Assembly (NCBI RefSeq): GCF_016427565.1
Contig: NZ_JAELXT010000004.1
Location: 1 to 64,000, forward strand
Direction of reading: 5' to 3'
Length of the DNA: 64,000 nt
Origin: Microvirga splendida
GTDB lineage: Bacteria; Pseudomonadota; Alphaproteobacteria; Rhizobiales; Beijerinckiaceae
This document shows, piece by piece, positions 19,632 to 28,309 of the stretch; the stretch's first letter is position 1, and the number at the start of each line of letters is the position of its first letter. The position numbers and the translations under genes were made by a program. A model generated the notes under the pieces. It did no database searches and was not told the DNA's origin. It was given only the letters and a program-made list of their open reading frames with translations.

Positions 19632-20108
19632 TTAGTCGTCGTCTTCTTCGAATTCCGGAGCCGACTTGAGCTGATCCACCGGCATGGTCACGACGATGCG
19701 CATGTCGTCGCTGCTGCGGGCGGAGTTCGGGCTCGAGCCCTGGACGGAACCGGTGGTCGCCGCGTCTGGACCGTTCATCTGGACGGCGCTCACGGGCAGG
19801 GCCACGGTGCGGTCGCCGAGGCCCTCATCCACCTCGACCACGACGGCGACGATGCGGCCGCTGCGGTCGAACACCAGGTCTTCGAGATCGCCGATGTCCT
19901 TGTTGTCGGCGCCGACCACATCCTCATCCATGATCTTGGAGACGAGCATCTGACCGGCCTCGAGGCGGGTCATGAAGTTCATGCCGGCAGGCGCATTGGC
20001 GCCGGAGGAGGGCTGGGCCGTCGTGGACGGCGCGGTCTGGGCCATGGCGGCCGAGGCCAGGAGGGTGGAGCCGAGCAGGCCCGCCGTCAGCAGCTTTATC
20101 ATCATCAT
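19632..20108 (-). CDS. Secreted PRC-barrel domain protein
   Basis: A 158-residue protein with a signal peptide (MMMIKLLTAGLLGSTLLASAAMAQ) and one PRC-barrel at about residues 46-110 (SKIMDEDVVGADNKDIGDLEDLVFDRSGRIVAVVVEV in outline, then VALPVSAV). An acidic tail (EFEEDDD) follows. Periplasmic PRC-barrel proteins are common in the general stress regulon of Hyphomicrobiales, and a near-consensus EcfG-type promoter lies upstream. Function unknown. Confidence 0.85.
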   Translation of the reverse strand: MMMIKLLTAGLLGSTLLASAAMAQTAPSTTAQPSSGANAPAGMNFMTRLEAGQMLVSKIMDEDVVGADNKDIGDLEDLVFDRSGRIVAVVVEVDEGLGDRTVALPVSAVQMNGPDAATTGSVQGSSPNSARSSDDMRIVVTMPVDQLKSAPEFEEDDD

Positions 20109-20136
20109 CTCCCGATTGCGTTTTTGACGGTGGTGT

Positions 20137-20161
20137 AACGCGACGGAGGGAGGTTGGTTCT
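20137..20161 (-). promoter_or_regulatory. EcfG-type promoter of the PRC-barrel gene
   Basis: On the minus strand AGAAC, 16 bases, then CGTT; the alphaproteobacterial EcfG consensus is GGAAC-N16/17-CGTT, so there is one mismatch in the -35. The -10 lies 28 bases before the ATG at 20108, a sensible leader length. Confidence 0.5.
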
Positions 20162-20171
20162 GCGGTCAAGC

Positions 20172-20855
20172 TCAGATCAGCCGCAGGCCCTTGAGGCTCG
20201 CATGGCCCTCGCGGCCGACAATGATGTGGTCGTGCACGGTGATGCCGAGGGGTTTCGCCACATCGATGATCTCCCGGGTCATCTTGACGTCGGCGGAGGA
20301 GGGTGTGGGATCCCCCGAGGGATGATTATGCACGAGGATCAGGGCCGAGGCCGAGAGTTCGAGGGCGCGCTTCACCACCTCGCGCGGATAGACCGGCGTG
20401 TGGTCGACGGTGCCCGATTGCTGCACCTCGTCGGCGATGAGCGCGTTGCGCTTGTCGAGGAAAAGCAGGCGGAACTGCTCCTTGTCCATGAAGGCCATGG
20501 CGGTGCGGCAATAGTCGATAACGGAGGTCCAGGAGGACAGGACGGGGCGCTTGGCCACCTCGCCCTTGGCGAGACGCCGGGCGGAGGCCTCCACGATCTT
20601 CAGGTCCGTGACCACGCTCTCGCCGATCCCGTCCACCTCCATGAGCCGGGCCGGGGAGGCGGCCAGCACCTCGGCGAAGGAGCCGAAGCGCTTGAGCAGT
20701 TCCTTGGCGATGGGCTTCACATCCCGGCGCGGGATCGAGCGGAAGAGCACGAGTTCCAGCAACTCGTAATCCGGCACCGCATCGCCGCCGACTTCCATGA
20801 AGCGGGCGCGCAGCCTGTCGCGATGGCCGTGATAATGGGGAAGGTCGTCGCTCAT
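20172..20855 (-). CDS. radC: RadC family protein (JAMM/MPN+ domain)
   Basis: A 227-residue protein. The C-terminal half carries the metalloprotease-like JAMM signature ([18 protein letters not shown], two His and Asp ligands). The N-terminal part is a helix-hairpin-helix-like segment ([27 protein letters not shown] in outline). Historically named for DNA repair, but its role is unproven. It precedes map in the usual alphaproteobacterial radC-map-sfsA neighbourhood. Confidence 0.9.
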   Translation of the reverse strand: MSDDLPHYHGHRDRLRARFMEVGGDAVPDYELLELVLFRSIPRRDVKPIAKELLKRFGSFAEVLAASPARLMEVDGIGESVVTDLKIVEASARRLAKGEVAKRPVLSSWTSVIDYCRTAMAFMDKEQFRLLFLDKRNALIADEVQQSGTVDHTPVYPREVVKRALELSASALILVHNHPSGDPTPSSADVKMTREIIDVAKPLGITVHDHIIVGREGHASLKGLRLI

Positions 20856-20959
20856 GCCGGTCGTCGCTGCGTGCCCTCAAGAGGCTCCGGGAGGTTTCCG
20901 AAGCATCATTGTTACCTTGTAGACCAGAAGCGATGCGGCAGGCTAGTGTCGAGCTAACT

Positions 20960-21769
20960 TTACGACGGCTTGTCCAAGCCCTTGGGCGAGTAGGTGAACA
21001 CCTCCGCGCCGGTCTCCGTTACGCCCACCATGTGCTCGAACTGGGCCGAGAGGGAGCGGTCGCGGGTCACGGCGGTCCAGCCGTCGGCGAGCACCTTCAC
21101 CTGCGGTCTGCCCAAGTTGATCATGGGCTCGATGGTGAAGAACATGCCGGCCTTCAGCTCCACGTTGTAGGCCGGCTCCACGTAGTGGAGGATCGTGGGC
21201 GAGTCGTGGAAGACCTTGCCGATGCCGTGGCCGCAGAAGTCCCGCACCACGGAGCAGCGCTCGGCTTCCGCATAGGTCTGGATCGCAGCCCCGATGTCGT
21301 TGGTGGTGGCGCCCGGCTTGACGGCCGCGATGCCGCGCAGGAGGCACTCATAGGTGATCTCGCACAGGCGCTGCGCCCGGCGCGGCACCTCGCCCACATA
21401 GTACATGCGGCTCGAATCGCCGTGCCACCCGTCGAGGATCAGCGTGACGTCCACATTCATGATGTCCCCGTCGCGCAGGGGCTTGTCGTTGGGAATGCCG
21501 TGGCAGACCACGTGGTTGATCGAGGTGCAGATCGTCTTGGTGTAGCCGCGGTAGTGCAGGCAGGCCGGATAGGCGCCGTGATCGCGGATGAAGTCGAACG
21601 CCAGCTTGTCGAGAAACTCGGTCGTCACGCCGGGCTTCACGTATTCCGTGAGCATGTCGAGGCACTCGGCCACCATGCGGCCGGCGCGTCGCATCCCCTC
21701 GAAATCGGCAGGGCCGTGCAGCGGGATCTCGGCGCCGCGCCTGCGCTCGACAACATCGGTTTCGGTCAT
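20960..21769 (-). CDS. map: Methionine aminopeptidase, type I
   Basis: A 269-residue cytoplasmic metalloenzyme that removes initiator methionine from nascent proteins. The five metal ligands are visible: Asp in NVDVTLILDGWHGDSS (two Asp), His in FCGHGIGKVFH, Glu in FTIEPMIN and Glu in MVGVTETGAEVF. The start at 21769 (MTETDVVERR) avoids an 18-residue unconserved extension. Confidence 0.95.
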   Translation of the reverse strand: MTETDVVERRRGAEIPLHGPADFEGMRRAGRMVAECLDMLTEYVKPGVTTEFLDKLAFDFIRDHGAYPACLHYRGYTKTICTSINHVVCHGIPNDKPLRDGDIMNVDVTLILDGWHGDSSRMYYVGEVPRRAQRLCEITYECLLRGIAAVKPGATTNDIGAAIQTYAEAERCSVVRDFCGHGIGKVFHDSPTILHYVEPAYNVELKAGMFFTIEPMINLGRPQVKVLADGWTAVTRDRSLSAQFEHMVGVTETGAEVFTYSPKGLDKPS

Positions 21770-21914
21770 TCTCAATCCTTGGATCTGTTGTCCGGAATGT
21801 AAGGATTGGCGCGGCTGACGCAAGCAAAGACCTGATGCCGCGCTTGCGATTGGCGCCCGGGGGTGTCATGAGGCAACCCTGTTCGTCCGGTTCGTGGCTC
21901 TGGATTCCTCGCCC

Positions 21915-22745
21915 ATGAATGATACCCGCCCCTTCGGGGACTTTGCGCCTTCAGGTCTCACCCGTTGGGTGATCGACCGCACGCGCGGGTTGCCCGAGGG
22001 CTGGGCGGGGCGCCGGCTCGCCCTGATGCTGCGCCATCTGGCCATGAAGATGCTGAAAGGCCCGCCGCTCGATCTCGAGACGTTCGGCGTCAGGATGCGG
22101 CTTTATCCCCATAAGAACGTCTGCGAGCGCCGGCTCCTCTTCACACCGCAATATTTCGATGCGGACGAGCTCAAGATCCTGGCTTCGCGGATCAAGGACG
22201 GCTTCACCTTCATCGATGTGGGCTCGAATGTCGGCTGGTACGCCCTGTTCCTGGCGCAGGAGGCCGGCCCCGCCGTCTCGACCCGGATCCTGGCCGTCGA
22301 GCCGCAGCCGGAGATCTTCGACCGGCTGATCTACAACATCCGCCAGAACCCCTCCTGCACGATCAAGGCCGTCGATTGCGCGATCGCCGACAAGACGGGC
22401 GAGCTCACCCTGTTCCTCGACCCGCTCAACCGGGGCGAGGCGAGCCTCAAGATCGTGAACTCCAGCCAGACGGACGCGATCCGGGTCCCGGCCGTGACCC
22501 TGCTCGACCTTTTGAGCCGGGAGGGCCTGACCCGCGTGGACGCGATCAAGCTCGACGTGGAGGGGGCGGAAGACCTTGTCCTCGGCCCGTTCTTCCGGGA
22601 TGCGCCGGCCTCGCTCTACCCGTCCGTGTTCATCGTGGCGAACGTTCCGGAACGCTGGCAGGCCGACGTGGTCGGGCTCCTCACGGGCAAAGGCTACCGG
22701 CAGATCCTCGAAACCAAGATGAACCTGGTTTTCGAGCGTTCCTGA
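21915..22745 (+). CDS. FkbM family methyltransferase
   Basis: A 276-residue SAM-dependent methyltransferase. Motif I is FTFIDVGSNVGWYALFLA; the acidic end of strand 2 is LAVEPQPEIFDRL; the FkbM signature VDAIKLDVEGAEDLVLGPF lies near residue 215. Members methylate polyketides or glycan/lipopolysaccharide sugars; the substrate here is unknown. It sits between map and sfsA, followed by a family 1 repeat. A GTG seven codons upstream is an alternative start. Confidence 0.88.
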   Translation: MNDTRPFGDFAPSGLTRWVIDRTRGLPEGWAGRRLALMLRHLAMKMLKGPPLDLETFGVRMRLYPHKNVCERRLLFTPQYFDADELKILASRIKDGFTFIDVGSNVGWYALFLAQEAGPAVSTRILAVEPQPEIFDRLIYNIRQNPSCTIKAVDCAIADKTGELTLFLDPLNRGEASLKIVNSSQTDAIRVPAVTLLDLLSREGLTRVDAIKLDVEGAEDLVLGPFFRDAPASLYPSVFIVANVPERWQADVVGLLTGKGYRQILETKMNLVFERS

Positions 22746-22787
22746 AAATCCGGCGCAAACGCGGCCATACCTGAGCCCTCATCCTGA

Positions 22788-22963
22788 GAGGCTGGCTCAT
22801 GAAGAGGAACACGCCTCGGCTTGGGTCATGGCCCCTCGTCATGGCCGGCCTTGTGCCGGCCATCCCGATCCTGTGAAGCGCGGCGTTTCAAGCCATCGGG
22901 ATCACCGGCACAAGGCCGGTGATGACGTGAGGAGGGCTGCCGGTCTTCTACGAGCCGGACTCT
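22788..22963. repeat. Intergenic palindromic element, family 1, copy B
   Basis: Begins AGAGGCTGGCTCATGAAG and ends in a diverged complement (GAGCCGGACTCT). It shares with copy A the segments AACACGCCTCGG, CATCCCGAT and the CACCGGCACAAGGCCGGTG palindrome followed by TGACGTGAGGAG. The terminal repeat is imperfect, suggesting an older copy. Confidence 0.78.
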
Positions 22964-23002
22964 GATGAGGCCGAGTGTTTGTGAACCCGTTTCCTAGGAG
23001 CC

Positions 23003-23722
23003 CTATCGCGGCGTCACGATTGCCACCGGCCGGTCGATCGTCACCTCCTGCGGGGTGATGCGGCAGACATAGGCGTAGGATTCCACCCCCGCCGCGAGGG
23101 CGTGCCGGAAGGCCTTGTCGTAGGCCGGGTCGATGTCGCGGGCCACGTCGAAGCGCTCGGCATCCATCTGGATCACGTAGACGAGGGCGGCCCTCGCGCC
23201 TTCGGCCTTCATGTCGGCCAGCTCGTAGAGGTGCTTGGCGCTGCGGGCGGCGACGCAATCCGGGAATTCGGCGAAGCCCGCCTCGCGCATGAGGTGGCAG
23301 TTCTTCACCTCCAGGTAGCAGGGCGGCTCGCCGTCCTTCTCCAGCAGGAAGTCGACCCGGCTGTTCCTGCCGTACTTCACCTCGGGCCGCACCCGGTCGT
23401 AGCGGGCGAAGGGCTCAAGCCGCCCCTCCCGCAGGGCCTCGGCCACCAGCAGGTTGGGCCGGGAGGTGTTGATCCCGATGAGCTGGAGCGGACCGCCGCC
23501 GGCCGCGATCTCCACGAACTCCCAATTGTACTTGAGCTTGCGGTTGGGGTTCGTGGCCCGCGAGAGGAACACCCGGCTGCCGGGCTCCTTCAGGCCCATC
23601 ATGGCCCCGGGATTGGCGCAATGGGCGGTGACCACCTCGCCGGTGTCGAGCTCGATATCCGCCAGAAATCGCTTGTAACGCTCGATAAGACGACCCTCGA
23701 GCAGGGTTTCCTGAAAACGCAT
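23003..23722 (-). CDS. sfsA: DNA/RNA nuclease SfsA
   Basis: A 239-residue protein matching SfsA throughout: LIERYKRFLADIELDTGE, HCANPGAMMGL, RKLKYNWEFVE, RVDFLLEKDG and CYLEVKNCHLM, the last containing the D/E-V-K nuclease-like core. SfsA was first described as a sugar fermentation stimulation protein and is now treated as a nuclease; its cellular role is unclear. Length is standard. Confidence 0.92.
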   Translation of the reverse strand: MRFQETLLEGRLIERYKRFLADIELDTGEVVTAHCANPGAMMGLKEPGSRVFLSRATNPNRKLKYNWEFVEIAAGGGPLQLIGINTSRPNLLVAEALREGRLEPFARYDRVRPEVKYGRNSRVDFLLEKDGEPPCYLEVKNCHLMREAGFAEFPDCVAARSAKHLYELADMKAEGARAALVYVIQMDAERFDVARDIDPAYDKAFRHALAAGVESYAYVCRITPQEVTIDRPVAIVTPR

Positions 23723-24005
23723 TCAAAACCAACATTCGACTGGAAAAGACCCTGGTAGCAGGGGGGAAGGGGGCGGTTCAACCCGCTCCGCACGTTGTCA
23801 TCCCCGGCGGCCGCAGGCCGGGAAGGGGATCCATAGCGCAGCGCTTGATCGTGGATTCCCTTCCCCTCCGATGGCTGCGCCATCTCCGGCCGGGAATGAC
23901 CCCCGCTATGCCCCCCAACAACTTCATCCCCACCACCGTCATCCCGGACGGTGCAGCCGATCCGGGATCGCGTGCAGGATAGAGCGCTGATGTCCCTCCC
24001 CCCAT

Positions 24006-24067
24006 CCAGATCGGGTGTTCCCGATCTGGACATTCCTCGTGCTCAAGTCGGAAACATCCGACTTGAG
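24006..24067. repeat. Two adjacent perfect inverted repeats
   Basis: CCAGATCGGG-TGTT-CCCGATCTGG at 24006-24029 and CTCAAGTCGGA-AACA-TCCGACTTGAG at 24042-24067. The stems are 10 and 11 bp with no mismatch and both loops are four bases. There is no T-tract, so they are not simple terminators. Confidence 0.85.
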
Positions 24068-24177
24068 TGCGGGGGAGGGTGGCGAGCGGAGCGAGCCGGC
24101 AGAGGGGCGTTGATGGCAAGCACGGCCCCTCTCCCGCAGAGGGGAGAGGGCAGGCGGCGCATGTTCTCATTTCGTTC

Positions 24178-24206
24178 TTGACAATTCTCCTAACCTCGGC
24201 TATATC
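24178..24206 (+). promoter_or_regulatory. Sigma-70-type promoter
   Basis: TTGACA (24178-24183), exactly 17 bases, then TATATC (24201-24206). The -35 is perfect and the -10 is close to consensus, one of the best promoter matches in the window. The next gene downstream begins 500 bases away, suggesting a non-coding or long leader transcript. Confidence 0.6.
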
Positions 24207-24212
24207 GTTGTG

Positions 24213-24400
24213 TAGACCTGCCTCTAATGAGGGGCGCGCTCGCGAGGCGTCGCAGTGTGGAGGCAGGCACGGTCCCGTGGTGTTGCCTCGCAAGCGGCAT
24301 CGACGGGAGGCCCAGGCTGCGTGCCGGTAGTCGGAATCGGTTCAAGGCCCCCGTCGAGCAGACGGACCCCGCCTTGAGCGGTCACCGGGCTGGCACCGCT
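24213..24400 (+). ncRNA. Candidate structured non-coding RNA
   Basis: Sequence downstream of the promoter at 24178 contains several complementary pairs: CCTGCCTC (24217-24224) with GAGGCAGG (24260-24267), CGACGGG (24301-24307) with CCCGTCG (24350-24356), and TCAAGGC (24342-24348) with GCCTTGA (24371-24377); the last two are mutually exclusive. I compared it by memory with 6S, tmRNA, SRP and RNase P RNA and saw no diagnostic motif. The end is undefined. Confidence 0.33.
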
Positions 24401-24710
24401 TGTCCGCCTAAAGAAGCCGTGCGCGAAGAGGCATTCCGGCTCTTCCCAATCACCATCCATCATCGAGCCGGGCTGCCATTCGCGCCACCCTCGATTGCCT
24501 CACAGGCTCGCAGCATCAGCTGCGGGCCCACAGGCGCTGGCTCTTTGACATCAGCACCTCCCGTCACGGCCATTCCCTATACAAGTCCGCGCTGACGGCG
24601 AGGAATAGTAGAGGAGTGCGTAAGGCCGGGGATGGCGCAGGGATGAACCCTTGCCTGCGCTTGAGAATTGCCGTTTCTGAGGCTAAAGCCCCTCAAAAGG
24701 ATCGCTGCGC

Positions 24711-25457
24711 ATGGCCGTCTCCGTTACAGCCGCCCTTCTCATCATCGGTGATGAGATCCTCACGGGCCGAACCAAGGACAAGAACATCGGCTACATCGCC
24801 GAGTACCTGACCGGGATCGGCGTCGACCTGCGGGAAGTCCGCGTCGTGCCGGACGTGGAGGAGGAGATCGTGGCGGCGGTCAATGCTCTGCGCACCCGCT
24901 ACACCTATCTCTTCACCACCGGCGGCATTGGGCCAACCCACGACGACATCACCGCGGACTGCATCGCCAAGGCCTTCGAGGTCGGGATCGGCCACGACGG
25001 CAGAGCGGTCGCCATGCTGCGGGAGCGCTACACCCCCGAAGAGCTCAACGAGGCCCGGATGCGCATGGCCCGGATTCCCGACGGCGCCAGCCTGATCGAG
25101 AACCCGATCTCCAAGGCGCCGGGCTTCCGCATCGGCAACGTGTTCGTCATGGCGGGCGTGCCGTCGATCATGCAGGCCATGCTCGACATCATCGCCCCGA
25201 CCCTGGAGACCGGCGCGCGCATGATCATCGAGACCATCGAGGCGGAGGGGCTGGCCGAGGGCATCTATGCCGAGGGCCTGAGCCGGATCGCCTCGTCGTT
25301 CCCGAGCGTCTCCATCGGGTCCTATCCGTCGTTCTCGACCAGCGGCTTCCGCAACCAGATCGTCGTGCGCGGCAAGGATCCTGAGACTGTTGCTCAGGCG
25401 ACTGCGGCCATCCGCGATCATCTCGTTCACCTCAAAGGTGACCGGGCGCCCCTTTAA
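24711..25457 (+). CDS. Molybdopterin-binding / CinA N-terminal-like protein
   Basis: A 248-residue protein with the MoaB/MogA-like fold: ALLIIGDEILTGRTKDKN at the start and FTTGGIGPTHDDITAD, the family's binding signature. It corresponds to the N-terminal half of CinA and lacks the C-terminal amidohydrolase (pncC) domain. Alphaproteobacteria often carry this short form beside sfsA/map. A role in nucleotide or pyrophosphate repair is possible but not established. Confidence 0.88.
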   Translation: MAVSVTAALLIIGDEILTGRTKDKNIGYIAEYLTGIGVDLREVRVVPDVEEEIVAAVNALRTRYTYLFTTGGIGPTHDDITADCIAKAFEVGIGHDGRAVAMLRERYTPEELNEARMRMARIPDGASLIENPISKAPGFRIGNVFVMAGVPSIMQAMLDIIAPTLETGARMIIETIEAEGLAEGIYAEGLSRIASSFPSVSIGSYPSFSTSGFRNQIVVRGKDPETVAQATAAIRDHLVHLKGDRAPL

Positions 25458-25493
25458 GAGTTCTCTCCTCACACACCAACGAAGAGCCAGCCG

Positions 25494-26000
25494 ATGTCCC
25501 CGACCTCTCCCAAAGCCTTCCCCGTCTCCTGGGACCAGTTCCACCGCGATTGCCGCGCGCTCGCCTGGCGCCTGGCCTCGGCCGGTCCCTTCGAGGCGAT
25601 CGTCTGCATCACCCGCGGCGGCCTCGTGCCCGCCGCCATCGTGGCGCGCGAGCTCGATGTTCGCCTGATCGAGAGCGTGTGCATCGCGAGCTATCACGAC
25701 TACAAGAACCAGGGCGAGCTGCGGGTGCTCAAGGACATCGCGCCCGCCATCAAGGCTCTGGGCGACGGGACGGGCAAGGGCGTGCTCGTGATCGACGATC
25801 TGACCGATACCGGCAAGACCGCCAAGATCGTGCGTGACATGCTCCCCAACGCGCATTTCGCCGCCGTCTATGCCAAGCCGGCCGGACGCCCCCTCATCGA
25901 CACCTTCGTGACGGAAGTGAGCCAGGACACCTGGATCTACTTCCCCTGGGACATGGGCCTGGCCTACCAGGCGCCCATCCGCGAAGGCTCCGCCGGCTAA
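25494..26000 (+). CDS. gpt: Xanthine phosphoribosyltransferase
   Basis: A 168-residue purine salvage enzyme converting xanthine or guanine plus PRPP to the nucleotide. It begins [21 protein letters not shown], has [20 protein letters not shown], and the PRPP-binding loop [15 protein letters not shown] near residue 100. Length and motifs fit the Gpt family. It follows the CinA-like gene by 36 bases on the same strand and precedes the acyl-activating gene by 18, a probable operon. Confidence 0.93.
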   Translation: MSPTSPKAFPVSWDQFHRDCRALAWRLASAGPFEAIVCITRGGLVPAAIVARELDVRLIESVCIASYHDYKNQGELRVLKDIAPAIKALGDGTGKGVLVIDDLTDTGKTAKIVRDMLPNAHFAAVYAKPAGRPLIDTFVTEVSQDTWIYFPWDMGLAYQAPIREGSAG

Positions 26001-26018
26001 CCTGTCAGGAGCGCGCCC

Positions 26019-27575
26019 GTGGCCGAATTCGATATCGCGCGGACGCGCAAAACCCTGTTCGGGGCGCTCCTCGACGCCAGGGATCGCTTCGGCCGCAACA
26101 AGGTCGCCCTGGAGGACCTGGAGCGCCAGCCGATCACCTTCGGCCGCCTCGTCCTCGGCTCGCTGGTGCTCGGGCGCAAGCTTGCAGGCCTGACGAAGGA
26201 GCGCGAGCCCGTCGGCGTGCTGCTGCCGAACGTGCAGGCCATCGCCGTCACCCTGTTCGGGCTCAACGCCTTCGGGCGCGTGCCGGCCTTTCTGAACTTC
26301 ACGGCCGGCATCAAGAACCTCAAGGCCGCCTGCGAGGTGGCCGGGATCGGCACCATCGTCACGTCGCGCCGCTTCGTCGAGCAGGGCAAGCTCGACGACA
26401 TCGTCGAGGCCCTGGGAGAGGGGCGTAGGATCCTGTGGCTCGAGGATGTCCGCACCGAGCTCACCAGCCTCGACAAGCTGCGCGGCCTCGTGGATTCCTG
26501 GATCGCGCGGCGCGTCCATGCCGGGGCTAGGGTTCAGCCCGACGATCCGGCCGTGCTGCTCTTCACCTCCGGCTCGGAGGGGGTGCCGAAAGGGGTGGTG
26601 CTGTCGAACGCCAACCTCGTGGCCAATGCCTATCAGGTCAAGGCGCTCGCCGGCGACGTGCTGAGGGACGACGATGTCTTCTTCAACCCGCTGCCGATCT
26701 TCCATTCTTTCGGCCTCTCCGCAGGGCTCCTGACAGCGGTGCTCAACGGCATGAAGTCGGTGCTCTATCCGAGCCCGCTGCATTACCGGCAGATCCCGAA
26801 GCTCGTCGCGGGAACGCGCGCCACGGTGATGCTCGCCACCGATACCTTCCTGCAGGGTTATGCCCGCGCGGCCGGCGAGGACGACCTGGCGAGCGTGCGC
26901 TTCGTGATCGCCGGGGCTGAGCGGGTGAAGGACGAGACGCGCCGCCTCTGGGACCAGCACGGCACGGTCATCGTGGAAGGGTACGGGGCCACCGAGTGCG
27001 CGCCGGTCATCGCCTGCAACCTTCCCGACGACAACCATCCCGGGACGGTGGGGCATGTCCTGCCCGGCATCGAGTGGCGGCTGGAACCCGTGCAGGGAAT
27101 CCATGAGGGCGGACGCCTGCACGTGCGCGGTCCGAACGTGATGAAGGGCTATCTCGACCCGTCTGCGCCGGGCGGAATCCGGGCACCGGCCGAGGGCTGG
27201 CACGACACCGGCGACATCGTGACGGTCGAGGGTGGAATCGTGACGATCCGGGGTCGGGCGAAGCGCTTTGCCAAGATCGCGGGCGAGATGGTGTCGCTTG
27301 CAGCCATCGAGGCGACGGTCCAGTCCCTGTGGCCCGACAGCAGCCATGTGGTGGTGGCGATCCCGGATCCGCGCAAGGGCGAGCAGATCGTCCTCATCAC
27401 CGACAAGCACGACGCGGATCGAGACGTGCTCCTGGCCCATGCCCAGGAACACGGCTTCCCCGAGCTGTGGGTCCCGCGCTCCATTCTCGTGTCGAGCATT
27501 CCCGTTCTCGGCTCCGGAAAGACCGACTATGCCGCTGCGGTCGACCTGGCGACGCGCCTGCAGCCGATGCTCTGA
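26019..27575 (+). CDS. AMP-binding acyl-activating enzyme (Aas C-terminal-like)
   Basis: A 518-residue ANL-superfamily enzyme starting at GTG. It has the P-loop LLFTSGSEGVPKGVVLS, the FNPLPIFHSFGL segment, VEGYGATECAPV (motif A5), WHDTGDIV (A7) and the C-terminal lysine in PVLGSGKTDYAA. The overall pattern resembles the acyl-ACP synthetase half of the bifunctional acyltransferase Aas, without the acyltransferase or transporter domains. It probably activates fatty acids for ACP or CoA transfer, perhaps recycling lysophospholipid-derived acyl chains. Confidence 0.86.
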   Translation: MAEFDIARTRKTLFGALLDARDRFGRNKVALEDLERQPITFGRLVLGSLVLGRKLAGLTKEREPVGVLLPNVQAIAVTLFGLNAFGRVPAFLNFTAGIKNLKAACEVAGIGTIVTSRRFVEQGKLDDIVEALGEGRRILWLEDVRTELTSLDKLRGLVDSWIARRVHAGARVQPDDPAVLLFTSGSEGVPKGVVLSNANLVANAYQVKALAGDVLRDDDVFFNPLPIFHSFGLSAGLLTAVLNGMKSVLYPSPLHYRQIPKLVAGTRATVMLATDTFLQGYARAAGEDDLASVRFVIAGAERVKDETRRLWDQHGTVIVEGYGATECAPVIACNLPDDNHPGTVGHVLPGIEWRLEPVQGIHEGGRLHVRGPNVMKGYLDPSAPGGIRAPAEGWHDTGDIVTVEGGIVTIRGRAKRFAKIAGEMVSLAAIEATVQSLWPDSSHVVVAIPDPRKGEQIVLITDKHDADRDVLLAHAQEHGFPELWVPRSILVSSIPVLGSGKTDYAAAVDLATRLQPML

Positions 27576-27683
27576 AGCATCGGACCCAAAAGTGGATTTG
27601 CACTTTTGGGATCCATCCGATGCTTCCTCTTTGAATAAGAGCATCGTTGAGCGCGGCCCTCCGGGTCGGCACGATGCTCCAGC
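27574..27683. repeat. Bipartite hairpin repeat, family 2, copy 2
   Basis: Module A is bounded by GAAGCATCGGA and its complement (27574-27584, 27616-27626) and contains the inner stem CCCAAAAGTG/CACTTTTGGG. Module B is GAGCATCGT...ACGATGCTC at about 27642-27683. It overlaps the last bases of the acyl-activating gene and could act as its transcript end. Confidence 0.82.
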
Positions 27684-27787
27684 GGCCCGATGTCCTCTGC
27701 GGGCCACCGGCCCTTTCGGTAACAAAGCTCTGCTTGACGCGTTGTCTCAGGCAAAAGTGTTCTCCTGAGGCCGTCCGTGCGACGGGT

Positions 27788-28090
27788 ATGACGATGCGAA
27801 AGACAGTCTGTGTGTTGGCGCTTCTGGTCGCCGCCTCGAGCGTTCAGGCTCAGCAGCCGCGGCCGATGACGCCCAGCATGACCTGCAACCAAGCCCGCGG
27901 CCTCGTCCTGGCGCGGGGCTCGGTCGTTCTCGGCACCGGCACATACACGTATGACCGCTACGTCAGGGACCAGCGGTTCTGCCTGCGCACCGAGATGATC
28001 GAGCCCGCCTTCGTGCCGACCCGGGATACGCCCCAATGCCCTGTCGGATACACCTGCCGTGAGTTCGAGCTGGACTTTTTCGGCGACTGA
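27788..28090 (+). CDS. Small secreted four-cysteine protein, paralogue of 32762-33079
   Basis: A 100-residue protein with a signal peptide (MTMRKTVCVLALLVAASSVQAQ). The mature part has four cysteines at residues 33, 65, 84 and 90. Spacing 32-19-6 is identical to the paralogue at 32762, and the shared sequence includes CxQAR, VLxTGxxTYDRYV, EPAFVPTRDTPQCPVGYxC. Two disulfides are likely. Function unknown; the family appears to be periplasmic or outer-membrane associated. An ATG two codons later is equally possible. Confidence 0.78.
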   Translation: MTMRKTVCVLALLVAASSVQAQQPRPMTPSMTCNQARGLVLARGSVVLGTGTYTYDRYVRDQRFCLRTEMIEPAFVPTRDTPQCPVGYTCREFELDFFGD

Positions 28091-28309
28091 CGGTCCGGTC
28101 CGGAGGCCTCTGGAGGGGCCGGTTCGGTTTGTTGAATTTGGGCCACACACTCGGGAATAAGCATGCGCATCCTCCCGGAATGCTTATCTATTGAGCAGGG
28201 TGCGCATTGCTTGAGCGGAACTGAAGCGGACCTGTATTGCGTCGGTTTTGAGGCCCGGTACGGTCGAGACTGTAACGGGGCTCGAACCCGGATCTCTCTG
28301 GAGACAATC

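Larger units (their letters stand above)
23723..24710. other. One-kilobase non-coding region
   Basis: The largest gene-free stretch in the window. From left to right: a repeat-like block around 23797-23900 with TCATCCCCGGC / GGGAATGA ends, two adjacent perfect hairpins (24006-24067), a purine-rich CCCCTCTCCC/GGGAGAGGG palindrome near 24126-24150, a strong sigma-70-type promoter (24178-24206) and structured sequence after it. Small frames here look like chance. Confidence 0.6.

Noticed and set aside
24213..24600. Assignment of the structured region to 6S RNA, tmRNA, SRP RNA or RNase P RNA
   Set aside because: None of the diagnostic sequences I know for these (for example the SRP tetraloop segment or the RNase P GAGGAAAGTCC) is present.
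24693..27725. A minus-strand open frame of about 1000 codons across the cinA-like, gpt and acyl-activating genes
   Set aside because: It is antisense to three well-supported genes in high-GC sequence, has a compositional bias of a shadow frame (Arg/His/Gly/Leu rich) and no domain.
28274..28296. A tRNA T-arm-like sequence (CGGGGCTCGAACCCGG) before the porin gene
   Set aside because: It is a short palindrome without acceptor, anticodon or D-arm on either side, so not a tRNA or a clear attachment site.
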